Assembly: GCF_022965805.1 (NCBI RefSeq)
Contig: NC_133108.1
Location: 40,928,051 to 40,992,050 of the forward strand
DNA length: 64,000 nt
Reading direction: 5' to 3'
From: Primulina eburnea
Taxonomy: Eukaryota; Streptophyta; Magnoliopsida; Lamiales; Gesneriaceae
Of this stretch, positions 31,121-43,021 are shown in pieces. The notes beneath the pieces were generated by a model. That model saw only the letters and a list, made by a program, of their open reading frames with translations. It did not search any database and was not told where the DNA came from. The first letter of the stretch is position 1. Every line of letters begins with the position of its first letter. Made by a program: the position numbers and the translations under genes.

Positions 31121-31299
31121 GGTATGTCTTCTGTGAGACGGTCTCACGAATATTTATTTGTGAGACGCATCAACGCTATCGATAATCACAATAAAAAGTA
31201 ATACTCTTATTATAAAAAATAATATTTTGTATGGATGACCTAAATAAGATATCTGCATCACAAAATACGACCCATGAGACCGTCTCACACAAATTTTTC
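31121..31299. repeat. GAGACGGTCTC-ended MITE-like repeat, copy D
   Basis: Same orientation as copy B. The left palindrome GTGAGACGGTCTCAC is perfect; the right end is ATGAGACCGTCTCACAC. Confidence 0.75.
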
Positions 31300-31782
31300 T
31301 CTTGATTTCATGTATGTGAATTTATAATCTCAGTCATTCTTTAAAATGGTGTTGAGAATGTGTAATTACAAATTAAGAATCACATTGAAAAGAAGACGAG
31401 TCTATAATCAGATAAGGATTAAGATATTTCATATATGATAATAATATTTAATATCTAGAATGATGAAGTTAAATTAATTAACTAATTATAAATAATGGAA
31501 ATACGGGAAAAAAAATAATTCTGTCTAATAAAATAAGCATAAATATTTAATTTTTTTGTTTGAAATTTTGATTAGCCTTTCTCTCACGATGTATATAATT
31601 AGTTTAAATGATAGTACCTTTAAATATTATTCTTAAAAATTAGATAAAATTATATGAGAATTACACCAAGAATGCTTCACACCATATTTATTCAGTATAT
31701 TGAAAATGACGGTGTACGTGGTACGGTTCAATATGTTTTGTTTGGACCATTTTTTAACAAAATAATAGAGATATAGCACAAT
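31300..31782. other. AT-rich intergenic, nothing recognised
   Basis: No open frame, repeat or gene fragment was recognised. Confidence 0.4.
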
Positions 31783-32819
31783 GTCATAAGCAATTCAATA
31801 TTACGAAACGACCTCCTTCCTTCCTCCGACGCTCTTTTAGCCGTTTCGGCGAGTTCTCGAGCATCAGTGATCCTCTTAATCTCATCATGCTAAACCAACA
31901 CTCCCACCTTTTCCTCCTCTCCAGGAAGGACATCCAACTGAAAGCCTGCCCTTATACCGGTCTTGATCACATGGACGATAAACTTTTCGTTGCCCGGCCA
32001 TGTTATCATTGGCAAGCTTGCGGTAATTCCTTCATGTGTCGAGTTCCATCCGATGGATGAGAAAGTATCATCATTTGCGGCGCCCAACCGTGGACAGACA
32101 GACAGACCAAAGCTTTTTACAACCCCTCACTTTCTTGTATTGTTTCACGTATTCGGGCTCCAATTCTTGAAAAGTATTTACTAATGCGCGCGCTTCATCC
32201 TCAGCCTGTATCATTTAGTGCATTATCTCACTCCAGCTCGAATTCGACCGATTAACGCTTCCCCAGAGCTAAGCTTTGGTGATTCCAATTTTATCAGGCA
32301 ATCTCGGCACCACAAAATACTAGAAATCAGAAGCTATAGCCTCAAAATCCTTAGAAGTTTCAACATGTACATGCACAAAAGAGAAGAAACAAGTCTCGTG
32401 AAACACAAGTCTAGGAATATGCAACACTTTAGCAACATTTGAGGGCCATGTAAAACACTTATCAGCAATCAAACAGTTAACCCGGGGTTCGAGTTCTTTA
32501 ATGATTTCTCGAACCTGACCTTTCAACATTCCGACAGCTACGAAAAACTTCATCACATAATCCATCGACGGGAGCACGTCGAAATTCTCGCACCCTTCGG
32601 GGAGCCCGGCTTCGACACTAGGGAATTTTTGATGCACGACTCGGATATTGAGTTGAGAACGTTTTCGAATCGTTTTCCATTGTGGGGTGTGGTCAAGATG
32701 GTGACAATGACACTTCTTTTCGCCAGTAATCTGGCTATGTCAACCATTGGGATCATATGGCCATGAGCCATGAAAGGAAGCAAAGCAAAGTGAGGTTCCT
32801 GGTATTCATATGTGGACAT
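31783..32819 (-). pseudogene. UGT73-like pseudogene, decayed
   Basis: The start [14 protein letters not shown] and the first 70 codons read well (H in MAHGHMIP kept). Then a frameshift within SISES... moves the reading to 32637-32320 ([16 protein letters not shown] to KDFEAIASDF). After 32320 only scraps remain, including a broken PSPG box (GWNSTHEGITASLPMITWP without the preceding THC) and a C-terminal fragment to 31783. Several deletions and shifts. It is related to the 17755 gene and older than the 29197 duplicate. Confidence 0.85.
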
Positions 32820-32963
32820 AACATAGTATTCAACTCGATCTAATCCATGAAAAATTTATTTTTTATTTTAATTATGGATTGAGTTGACCCGTCTCACGAA
32901 AAAGATAATTTATATATAAATACAAAACACAAAATTCACCTGTATTATTGGATCAAGCCCTTA
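32820..32963. repeat. Fragment of the GAGACGGTCTC repeat upstream of the UGT pseudogene
   Basis: About 32845-32905 holds the GAGTTGACCCGTCTCACGAA end of the family without the rest. Confidence 0.4.
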
Positions 32964-33076
32964 TGTAATGATCCGTTTAATTATAAATAATTTGATAATA
33001 ATTAAATTGTGTGTTTAAATATGTATTAGAAAATATCGGTTTATATACGATATTAAAATACATATTTGAAATTTGG

Positions 33077-33252
33077 CAAAAACTTATGTAATACGGTCTC
33101 ACAGATTGTATTTTGTGAGACGGATCTTATTTGGATATGCTAAGAGTATTATTTTTTATACTAAGAGTATTATTTTTTATTATGAATACGAACATGATTG
33201 ACCCGTCTCACAGATTGAGATCCATAAAACGATCTCACATGAAAACTACTCT
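33077..33252. repeat. GAGACGGTCTC-ended MITE-like repeat, copy E
   Basis: Orientation of copy A. The core GCTAAGAGTATTATTTTTTA is doubled. Confidence 0.7.
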
Positions 33253-33849
33253 TGAAATTTATGGTGCAGGAGATTTGAAATAAATCAAATAAGATCAGTT
33301 TTCCTATCAATAAATATAAATATATACTCTCTCACACAATCACACACTCTACACCTATCAACAAACATGGATCGTTAACCTTGTTCCCCATTTTCTCAAA
33401 ACCATTTTCGAAATTTTGACAGCTGTTAGCGGCTGGTGCATCGCCGGAAATATCGATTAACCACATTTTCGGAAATCCCATGACACAAGCTTTCTGTTGG
33501 TACCTATTTTGCCCACTTTTATCGCGATCTGTCAGAAACCACCAAACTTCGCCTTCTCGTTGCTCAAAACTCAAAATGGATTGAGGGATTATGTTCTTTG
33601 TATCGTAAGATATGTTTTGATATCAAAATTTTGCAGAAAGCTCGACACTTGGTTTTCTGTGCGATTTCTCCGGCGAGTTCACCTTCTTGCCAACGAGCCT
33701 AGTATTTAGGTTCGATTTTCCGCCTTGGTTTGACGAGTTCGAAGGCTGTCTGATGGTAGAAATTTAATCTTTTGATTTAATTCAATTTTAGTGCAAATGT
33801 CGCATTAATATTGATTAATTATTGAGCTTGTAGGTTACTGAACTGTAAG

Positions 33850-34552
33850 TAGGGATGTCCATGGGGCGGGTATGGGGTGGGTATGGCTAAACCCAAGACC
33901 CACCCCATGAAGAAAACTTAGACCCATTACCCACCCCACCCCGGTTAAATATTCTTCGGACCCACCCCACCCCGAATATGAAACGGGTCCGGGTAGACCC
34001 GTGAGACCCGATTTTTTTTAAAATGAAAACAATAATATTTTTCTCACATGACTGAATTATGAAACAAAAAAATTTCTAAATAGAATACAATAGAAAACTA
34101 ATTCATATCTTCAACCACACTTAATAATAAAAAACAAATTATTTTTATGACATAAAAAATTACATAAAAAAGAGATATTAGCATATAGTTAATAGTTATG
34201 GTGGTGTCGGGTTTTATTTATAATTGATCTACCTATTTGGATAATAAACTAAAGTCCAACCCAATTAAAAATTCAATTAACCTAAAGAATCAAATATGTC
34301 TATGGTTGACCTTGAAATGGGTTGCTAAAAAATGAAAATTAATAAAACTAAAACCCTATAATATTTATATCTACATATACGGGGTGGGTATGGGGCGGGT
34401 ATTATAGGACCCATGACCCGTCCCATACATAGATGGGTCTGAAAAATTAGACCCGAGACCCTCCCCATGACCCATTTAATATGCTCAAACCCGTCCAGAT
34501 GGGGCGGGTCTATTGTGGGTCTGGGTTTTACCCAGACCCATTGACATCCCTA
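33850..34552. mobile_element. Non-autonomous hAT-type element, 703 bp
   Basis: The ends are inverted: TAGGGATGTCCATGGGGC and, from the right, TAGGGATGTCAATGGGTC. It is flanked by an 8-bp duplication with one mismatch (ACTGTAAG at 33842-33849, ACTGTAGG at 34553-34560). Subterminal regions are rich in GGGTATGGGG and ACCCGCCCC motifs. No coding capacity. TSD length and end sequence fit hAT. Confidence 0.8.
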
Positions 34553-35672
34553 ACTGTAGGATTTGGAGGTATAATATGACAAACCTAGAATTTATTGTCG
34601 AACTAATAATGCTATAATTTAATAAAATTATGATAGTTGTTATCTCAATAATTCTACTTAATAAAATAATCAAATATTATGAATTTTTTGGATAAAAAAT
34701 TCAAAGTTTGAAAAATTATGAAAGTTAGTCGATTGAATATTGGTTTAATGTCATTTAAAGCTAAAAAAATAATATTTTGCAAGTATTTTAATTGAATATT
34801 GAGACTTTCGGAATTTGAAATGCCTAAATAATTCAATTTAAATGGTTATGAGTTCGTATATGATAATAAGATCATTTAAATTAATATTCAGTTGGTTCAT
34901 CTGAGTTGCCATTTCCGGGATTTCATGAAGATTTAAATTACTGGTAAATTGATTGAGGTACATAGAGATCATTTATTTTCACGATGTCTGATAGAAGCAT
35001 CTGATGATTATGTGTCTGATTTATTCGCTATTCGTTGATTTATGTGATATTATATGTTGACTCACACACACACACACATATATATATAAATATATTGTAT
35101 GATATTTTGTCAGGGAGATGTTTGGCTATATATCTTGTAGATATCAATACATTGTATTCATGCATGACATCATTACATTTCTATGTCATATATAATGGTT
35201 TTTTGATGTCTCGTACTTTGGTTTCTGACCCCCAAGAGGGGGTTGTCGCGTCTTTTGTGTGTGGATATGGCAAGTGATACATGTGGTTCGAATCAGGAGC
35301 TCAAGAGGAAGCATCAGGAAGTACCAGAATTTCTGAGGATGAGCTCAGTTGTATTTAAGTATTGCATAGTATTGTTATTTTGAAATATTATATGTATGTA
35401 GTTGAAGGATTATATTATGTTATTATCGAGTTTTGTCGGTTTGTTTATGTTATGATTGTGTATGTCCAACACTTGTTTATTTTGTTGTGTTTATTGACGG
35501 CATGTGTTGTTTATTTTGAGTATTTGATTTTTTGATATTCCTATTTATGGGAAGGTCATGTCATAATTTTTTATAAGCCCAAACACAAATTTTAACTCAC
35601 TTTTCCGTTGTTTACTGATTAATCAGGATTGCATGAATAAATCGTGATTAGGATAACGGGCCATTACACTTA

Positions 35673-36160
35673 TCATCAGGCCAAAAACTTTAGTTGTTAC
35701 CAAAAGCGCAACTTTATTTTCTTATACTTATGACAGCACAGAGAACACCTACTTGAGTTATAATGGGTCGGGCTGTTAGGTTCATGAGTCCGTAGATGTA
35801 CGTGTCTATCTGTTGGTGTTGTCTTATATCTCTTAGATATCAGTTTTACCCTTTCCCTATCGCCATGTCCTCAGCTGGGACAATATTATCCGTTAAGATC
35901 AGATGTCATTATTTTACGGCCTACTTAGCCAACCAGATCAAGCAGCGCAACATTAGCAGCTTGAAGTACGAGAACTTCCTAAGAAATTATCCATCTCAGT
36001 ACTACTCTCATTCATATATGCTTAACCACATATGCATGCATAACCATGACAAAAAAGAAAGAGAGAAAAAAAGGCATTTGCTTGTTATTTGGGTTGAATT
36101 GAGCTCATCTATGTCTACTATCTATATAAATATATATGTTCTATTTAAGAGCTTACTATT
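35673..36160. other. Intergenic, no supported gene
   Basis: A 137-codon open frame starts at 35796, but its composition is not protein-like and no domain is visible, so it is not called. Confidence 0.35.
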
Positions 36161-36164
36161 TTAT

Positions 36165-36835
36165 CTTTTCGTTTGTTTTACAATTTATCATGTTAATAAG
36201 GTTCTTTAAGTGATTTCCTATATTAATTTAATTGGGTCATTAAATAGTGTACTTAACTCATTATTATTTTAATTTAATAAAATTAAAAAAAATTGTTTGT
36301 TTTACTGATATTAAGATATTATTTTACTCTTTTGTTTGTTTTATATTTTGTCATGTTAATGAGTTTTTTTACTATGTTAGTTTAACAGGGTAATTAAATA
36401 GTGTACTTAAATCAATAATATTTTAATTTTACTTTTAAATTTAATTGTAATGACTTAAATTTATATATTGCAATCAAATTTATGTAAAGTCCCTATCATA
36501 ATATTATACAATAAAAAATTGTTAATTTTACTAACATTAAGGTACTAATAGGAAGACAGAGCGAGATGAGTTGGTTATTTGTGAGTTTATTATTTTATCA
36601 TTTTGTTTGTTTTAAAATTTGTCATGTTCACGAGGTTCTTTAAGTTATTTTTGATGTTAGTTTAATAGGATCATTAAATAGTGTACTTAGCTCATTATTA
36701 TTTTAAATTTTATATCTACTATTATTATTATTATTATTATTATTGTAAATATATAAGTTTCATTTGTGATATTACAATTTTACCATTTTGTTTGTTTTTC
36801 AATTTGTCGTGTTCATAAAGTTATTATTATTTTGG
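36165..36835. repeat. Degenerate tandem repeat, about four copies
   Basis: Copies of TTTGTTTGTTTTA..ATTTGTCATGTT followed by GGTTCTTTAAGT and (T)CATTAAATAGTGTACTTA start near 36168, 36333, 36603 and 36786. Spacing is irregular (165-270 bp). An ATT microsatellite lies at 36718-36745. Confidence 0.6.
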
Positions 36836-36903
36836 GGGGAAATATTTTTTCTATAATGAGAAACATGAAATATAATAAATTTTATGTTCGTGCATAGAAA
36901 ATA

Positions 36904-37045
36904 GGGCAAATTTTCAATAACTCCCCATATCCCTTATAAACTTTATCCTTACTCCCTATTCCTCAAATTCTTTGTTTTAGCTCCCCAATATTTTAAACTT
37001 TCCAATAATACCCTTATCCATTTATTTTGCAATTGATTTTTTTTC
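36904..37045 (+). repeat. Left terminal inverted repeat, copy 2
   Basis: Near-identical to 3935-4075 of copy 1. Confidence 0.75.
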
Positions 37046-37305
37046 CTTTAAAATAATGGCACATCATGCTTCCGTAAAATAAATTAAATCTTTTACCTCT
37101 TTGACCGGAGTACCACCGGGTTATATCCACCGTATTTTACGAACTGCTCCTCACAGTCCAACCACGCGATCGCAACCGATGGTTACTAAGCAGATTCCTT
37201 CAGCAGTACTTAGCACAGCTCTAATTCGTTTCCTACATTAGAGCGTACAGCAAAAGATCAAATTTTGAAAATAATACATGAGAGGGGCTAAGAGCAAAGA
37301 TCTCT

Positions 37306-37311
37306 TTTATT
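37306..37311 (-). terminator. Poly(A) signal of copy 2
   Basis: AATAAA on the minus strand, at the same position relative to the TATA box as in copy 1. Confidence 0.5.
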
Positions 37312-37487
37312 CAAACACAAATATTTCTATATTACATAGTAACCTCCTGTAGAGGAGAAGAAACTTGTTTAGCTACTTATCGTAGCTGAACTCTTAACAC
37401 TCATAAAACTTGAAAAGAAAATATTACAACCTTGTATGAAAGAAATGGAGAAAATATTTGATGATCTTCACTTCCTTCTTCCTGCTT

Positions 37488-37495
37488 TATTTATA
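37488..37495 (-). promoter_or_regulatory. TATA box of the pregenomic-type promoter, copy 2
   Basis: TATAAATA on the minus strand, conserved with copy 1. Confidence 0.55.
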
Positions 37496-37588
37496 GAAGG
37501 CTTCTGCGGATTTGAACTTCGGATTTCAAATCTTCATTAGCCTTTACAGCTTGCATTGGGGACCATTTGGTGGTTGAGGGGTCCCTGT

Positions 37589-37789
37589 CTAGATTATCAA
37601 TCTTGACATCAACTTCTCATCCTCTTTTATCTCTCTCAGATACCATTGACGATGAGTTTCCAATATATCGACAGTAATTTCATCTCCTTTATATTCTCGG
37701 AAATGATTTACTAACCATTTAAGAGCTTCTGCTTCTTTTCTCTTGTATGTTAATCTTCTTTTCAAAACTTTCAAATATACCCTATACAT
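37589..37789 (-). CDS. Small ORF, 66 residues, copy 2
   Basis: Same start and stop as the ORF at 4617-4817, with a few conservative changes (for example FQEYKKD to FREYKGD). Open, although neighbouring viral genes in this copy are broken. Function unknown. Confidence 0.5.
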   Translation of the reverse strand: MYRVYLKVLKRRLTYKRKEAEALKWLVNHFREYKGDEITVDILETHRQWYLREIKEDEKLMSRLII

Positions 37790-38028
37790 TTTTAAGTTTT
37801 GATTCTGGTGTGTTAACTGGTTTCCATTCTGTCCTTATTTATAGATGAATTTTCGGGACCAGTTAATTTACTTTTTATTCATTGGATTCCTTTTGTGGTA
37901 TCCAATGTGTCATCCACCATCTATTATTGATGGTTCATTTTTCCTTTACCACTAATTAGTGGTTGTCTTGTTTCTGCCACTCACATGGTAGTTGTCCTGC
38001 TTTTGTAATGGAGGGTCACATGTCCCTT

Positions 38029-39375
38029 TTAATTTTGTCGAGGAATCTTCGGTTTTTTGTATCCTCGAGGAAAATGTGCATGTGGTCCTTCCTCCCTTGT
38101 GCTGGTGTCGGTAAAGTTTTTCCGATCTGATCTCGGTTTGAAACCTTTACCAAACTCCGGTTTCTTCTGGTCTTGGCATTCAAGGCAGATGTTTTCTGAC
38201 CAGCTTCCTATATGTGCCATGTTACAGAATTTTCGGCGAGTTTCTTTGCTTGCCGGCAGCTTGCTGTTCCACAAAAGATTTCTTTTCTTTTCAAATAGGT
38301 CTTCTGCGAAACTTGTTGTTTTTCCTGTCATGGTATTTAACAGGAATGATCCGTTCACTGAATGATTGTAGAATTTGAACGGAAACTTGACTTTGTCAAT
38401 CTCAGTGAGACAGACCCAAATACCCCAAGCTCTTCTAGTAGAAATGTCATCTTCAGTTATTGAAGACACCAGAGGTGTTTCTTCTGTTGGAGGGTCCTTG
38501 ATAAATTTCTGGACATTTGAATCTGGCCTCCTTAGCTTGATGAAATGAAAGGCTTCATGTGAACCTTTCCCTGTCGGTTCTGGTGCTGCACTAAAAAAAT
38601 AGAGCTCCAAAACATCTCCTCTGGACAAATAATCATTGTTTGCCCAAGTCTCATGAACAGCTTCCTGGATCCACTTTGGTAGACCTGAAATTTCTGGAAA
38701 GCTGGGTGATGTAGTATAAACTGAGGCAAGAGCCCCGAATTCATACCATGTCTTGACCTCCTTGGGATATGAATTTTGTTTCATCCATACCCTTGGATAT
38801 TTTCCTGAAACATCAACCCTATTTGTAGCTGGGTTAATGCCAATTCTTGTTTTCAACTTCTCCCAATTCTGTTGATAAACCTGAAATGGAGAAATTGTAA
38901 CTTCATTAGTACCAACCTTAGCTTTGCCTTTGTCAATACGAGGCCTAAGGTTGATCTCTCCCTCTTCAATCCCCGAGGTGAAGGGTTGACTTGAAGACTC
39001 AAGATAAGGATCAGGAGTCTCAATTTTTGTTTCAGTCGACTCATCTGGTGATGATCCCGACTTAACACTTGTGCAAGGGGTATTTGAATCCTCCGCTACA
39101 GGTATAGAGTCCTGTACTCGAAAACTCTCCATTTGGGAAACCAGTGGTCTCTCAATGCCTTGGAGGATAGGCCTTTGTGTTACAGACCATAACTGAGTAT
39201 ATGCCTGTAAACATCCTGTGATTCGATCAGAGACAATTCTCTTATCAGCTTGTTGTAGCCTTCCCGCAATTTCTGCGTTAACAGCTAACTTGTTAAACTC
39301 GGTCTGAAGCATTTCAAGGTGTTCCCTCAAATGCCTCTGCATCTTGATAATAACATCAATGTCAATGCTGTCCAT
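38029..39375 (-). CDS. ORF-VI-position protein, copy 2, open
   Basis: 448 residues, the same length as in copy 1, with scattered substitutions and no break. The WYEFGALASVYTT core and the C-terminal CNMAH...CLEC Cys cluster are kept (copy 1 has CPEC). It starts within the end of the polymerase gene as in copy 1. Putative transactivator by position only. Confidence 0.58.
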   Translation of the reverse strand: MDSIDIDVIIKMQRHLREHLEMLQTEFNKLAVNAEIAGRLQQADKRIVSDRITGCLQAYTQLWSVTQRPILQGIERPLVSQMESFRVQDSIPVAEDSNTPCTSVKSGSSPDESTETKIETPDPYLESSSQPFTSGIEEGEINLRPRIDKGKAKVGTNEVTISPFQVYQQNWEKLKTRIGINPATNRVDVSGKYPRVWMKQNSYPKEVKTWYEFGALASVYTTSPSFPEISGLPKWIQEAVHETWANNDYLSRGDVLELYFFSAAPEPTGKGSHEAFHFIKLRRPDSNVQKFIKDPPTEETPLVSSITEDDISTRRAWGIWVCLTEIDKVKFPFKFYNHSVNGSFLLNTMTGKTTSFAEDLFEKKRNLLWNSKLPASKETRRKFCNMAHIGSWSENICLECQDQKKPEFGKGFKPRSDRKNFTDTSTREEGPHAHFPRGYKKPKIPRQN

Positions 39376-41397
39376 CTCTTGTTAAAAAATCTGCAAGAAT
39401 ATTTTCATGAGATTTTATTATCATAATATCAAAAATATAATTTTGACATAAAGCTTGCCATCGTAATAATCTAGCTTTCTCCGGTTTAGACTCAATTCTA
39501 TTCTTCAAAAAAGCTTTTACTTGAGTGTTATCAACTTTCAAAGTGAATTTCTTTGCAAGTAAAAATAACGGCCATTTTTCAAAAGCCCTCTTTACTGCAT
39601 AAAATTCCTTTTCGTTGATATGTCATCTTATGGCTTCTGCATCTGAGAATAACCCACTACAATATCTGCATGGTTGTTCTCCATCTGGTGTGAGCTTTGT
39701 TAATACTGCAGCCCACCAATGATCACTGGCATCGGTATATAATACCAGATCATCCTCGTCTTGAGGAATAGTCATCTTTGGAAGATTTTTGCAAACCTTC
39801 TTTAAATGAATAAGTCCTTTTGTGTGTTCGTCTGTCCATATAAATCTAGTATCTTTTTTCAACAATGGACTGAACACCTTCCTGTGTTTTGCTAGGTTTT
39901 TAATAAACATCCCAGCAAAATTAACAACCCCTAAAAAACTTTGAAGTTGCTTCTTGTCTTTGAGATTCTCTGGAAAATTCTGCACCTTTTCCACTATGTG
40001 TTCTTGCAGAATTATTCCTGACTCATCGATTTCTATTCCGAGGAATTCAATCTTTCTTGTAGCAATGACTGCTTTCTTTTCAGATAAAACCAGTCCTTCT
40101 TTCTTGCAAACATTAGAGAAAATCTCCAAATGTTTAACATGTTCATTCATATCTTTGGATGCTATTAAAACATCGTCGATGTAAACAAACATGAACTTAA
40201 AATAATCTTTGAAAAGATTATCCATTTTTCTTTGAAATATCTGGGGTGAGTTAGCCAATCCCATTGGTAATACTTCCCAAATATAATGTCCTTGAGGTGT
40301 GGAGAAAGCTGTGAATTTCTTGCTTTCTTCCTGCATCCTGATTTGATAGAATCCGGACTTACAGTCAAATTTAGAGAATATCTTGGCATTGCGAATGCAA
40401 CTAATCAAGTGTTCTCTACTAGGTATAAAATACCCATCAAACTCCAGAATTTTATTAATTTCTTGATAATTAATAACCAATCTGGGTTTTCTCGTTTGAT
40501 CTCACCATGATTTCTTACCAGAAAACCTGGACTGCTATATGGTGATATACCTGCTTTGATTAAACCAAGGTCCAAATGTTCCTTGATTATAATCTGCATA
40601 TCCTTTTGATCAATGATGTTCAATGAGATAGGTTTACAACGGACAAATTCATACTCTTTGCCTTCCTTGATCTTAAGGCAAGCTCTGAGTTGATTTTTGT
40701 CCCACCATGCCAAGGGATCTTCATTGTAATTTTCTTTGATCCTTTTCTTGACATCTTCTAATGATACCTTGGATTCGAACTCTACTTCATTTGTTTGTAG
40801 AGTTATCTTAAGGCATTCTATATCATCTGGTTGGAGTTCTTTATCTGCTCTCAACTGGAGCATTGTTTCTCCAAACCGTCTTGAATCCTTCATTTTTGGG
40901 TTCAGAAGTTTTCCTGAATCACCACGCTTGCTGCGAAACTGGATTGGCAATTTTCTGTAAAATGCCTCCCTAAGTCTCTGGACTATGATTTTGTGAGCAC
41001 ATGGTGTTGTGAACACTAATCTTCTAGTCTCATTCTCTTGTGTATAGGACTTGAACATTTGTAGGAAATTATTTCCTAACAATATGTCAGCTCCTGTATC
41101 ATGAAAATAAATTGGTGGTGTCTTTACCTTGTACCAAGGTGTTTGTCCAGCACCGCCAATCATGATTTCAGTCATCTTAATCCCTTTACATAAGATTAAG
41201 ATTCTTCTGGAAAAATCTCTTCCAGCAATCTTGGGTAACTCTTCTTCCAAATTATTTGGAAAAACTCCTCGTTTTGCTGTACATATTCCAGCACCTGAAT
41301 CAATATATGCAGCAAAGTATTCTGCCTTATATTGTTCATACAACATTCCTACTGGAATGTATATGGAGAATGGACTTGTGATCATTGGATTTTCCAC
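39362..41397 (-). pseudogene. Protease-RT-RNase H, copy 2, broken
   Basis: Same gene as 6400-8436. The protease and front of the RT are open from 41397 to about 40490, where a one-base loss shifts the frame. The RT with FDCKSGFYQ and YIDDVL and the front of RNase H continue to 39620, where a Trp codon has become a stop. The remaining RNase H end is still readable to 39362. No integrase. Confidence 0.85.
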
Positions 41398-41665
41398 ATT
41401 TTATCTTCTGCCATAAACTCCATTCCATACTCTAGACGTTTCCAAGGTTTATGTTCCTCGAGAAACTCTAGTCCAAGAATCAGTCGATCTGATTCTTTTC
41501 CTAGAATTCCTTGAATATGAACCTCCAATTCTCCGATATTAATCAGTCCTTGGTAAGTTCCTATCATTGGTTGTTCCAAATAGTATATTGAATTACAAGG
41601 AAATCGATTCCTTTGCCTTGTAATGTCAAATACTATTTCTACCTCTTTCCACCCTTCTGGGCATC
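41382..41665 (-). pseudogene. Movement-like gene remnant, copy 2
   Basis: Only the last about 95 codons remain (PMIGTYQGLINIGELEVHIQ onward). The upstream part is cut at about 41661-41666, where it is fused to the end of the capsid gene. Confidence 0.75.
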
Positions 41666-42905
41666 TTCTATATCCGGAGTAGGATCGAAGCGTTTAATAC
41701 CTCTTTTCTCATTTTCTGGACAGTTGGTCGAGATATGACCTCTTGCTCCACATGTCCAGCAATTACAATCCTTGAAACTTTCATTGGTTCGCGTATGAGC
41801 TCTTCTGAAAGTTTTCTTTGTAGGTGTTCTTCCTGTGCTTCGAGATGAATTCGATGCTTGGGATGATATCCTACTCCTTGATGGTCCGCTTCTTTGTCCA
41901 GATTTATAAGATCTGGCTTTCTGTCTAGACCATACGGTTCTTGGTTTCCAAGAATTTCTTCCACTTCGTGCATAAGGATGAGTCCTAAAACTTTTCCTTT
42001 TATGCTTCTGTGGTTTACTTCCAATAATTGTTGGAAGATCATTTTCCTTACAACACAAAGGAGTTCTTTTGTTGATACCCCTTAAGCGTTTGTAATTCTT
42101 TTGTAATGCTGCCATGTGACACCATTCTGCCAGTTTTCCTTTAAGGAAAGAGGCTCTTCTTGCCAACGTATCTGGATTGCCAGGTACATATTCCCTTATG
42201 AGCATTTCTCTCCAAGGGCTTGGCATTTTTGCGAAGAAAAGCTGCATAGCTATATCTTCTTCAACTCCTGAAATCCATCTATATTTAGTGAATAACATAA
42301 TGTATTCATCCACTAAACATATGTCATGTAATTCAAGACTATACAAAGCTTGAGTATATTTCTTCTTCTCTGTATCTTGACTATTAAAATAGTCTACCCC
42401 TATAAAATGTGCTTTAAATAGGGTAGCCATTTTCCCAGCGATCTCACTAAGAGATTCTCCGGCTAGGATTGACTCCTTCATATCTAATGAAGTCATGTCC
42501 CAAACAATTTTTACCGATCCCATAAGACTCATTTCCAAAAGTTTAATGAATCCTTCTTTGTTGAGATCGAGTGTTCATGCTGCAATTCTCATAGCAGATG
42601 TCCAATCATCTATGAGATCTTCTCTGTTTTTGAAGTCTAATACATCAAGGTTAAGCATAACCCCGTAAGGATATATAGGATCTAAAACAGTTTTCCCGTA
42701 GGGTGTTTGGTGCAAAGGAATCTGGTTTCTCCTTGCCCTTGTCCCTGCTGGGTGTGATCCTCCACCAGTATGGAAATCAGATTGAGATTCTCTCATGTTT
42801 TCATCTTGAGATCACACACTTTCTCTTGGTGGTGTTTGAGAGGATGACCAGGTTATAGCAGGTGGGGTTTCCCCTACTGCTCTGTTCATCTTCAGATCTA
42901 CTACT
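41666..42905 (-). pseudogene. Capsid-like gene, copy 2, broken
   Basis: It retains most of the capsid frame with the zinc knuckle CWTCGARGHISTNC but has lost its acidic C-terminus through the deletion. A Gly codon has become a stop near 42575, and the first about 24 codons are lost at the 5' deletion. Unlike copy 1, it has no frameshift in the middle of the gene. Confidence 0.75.
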
Positions 42906-42906
42906 T

Positions 42907-42996
42907 AAAGGATATTCAAACAAGAATTCAGAAACTAGAACAACAACCAAGTTCTAGTAGACGAACTTCAGGAGGTTGGTTACCACCATCTTTTGG
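42907..42996 (+). repeat. 90-bp inverted piece of the small coiled-coil ORF in copy 2
   Basis: This stretch is the reverse complement of copy 1 positions about 11167-11258, while everything around it is in the same orientation as copy 1. Deletions lie on both sides. Confidence 0.8.
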
Positions 42997-43021
42997 TGAT
43001 ACCATTTTTGAAAGCGCGGAG

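Larger units (their letters stand above)
32964..35668 (+). mobile_element. Solo LTR with nested elements
   Basis: It begins TGTAATGATCCG and ends CGGGCCATTACA, the complementary ends typical of a plant LTR family. CTTA occurs on both sides (32960-32963 and 35669-35672). No primer site or gag follows, so only the LTR remains after recombination. A TATA-rich stretch near 33310-33335, followed by CTCTCTCACACAATC, looks like its promoter. Nested inside are a MITE copy (33077-33252) and a hAT-type element (33850-34552). Without these it is about 1.8 kb. Confidence 0.6.

Noticed and set aside
35796..36209. 137-codon open frame
   Set aside because: It runs into the AT-rich repeat region, shows no domain or splice context, and its composition is not protein-like.
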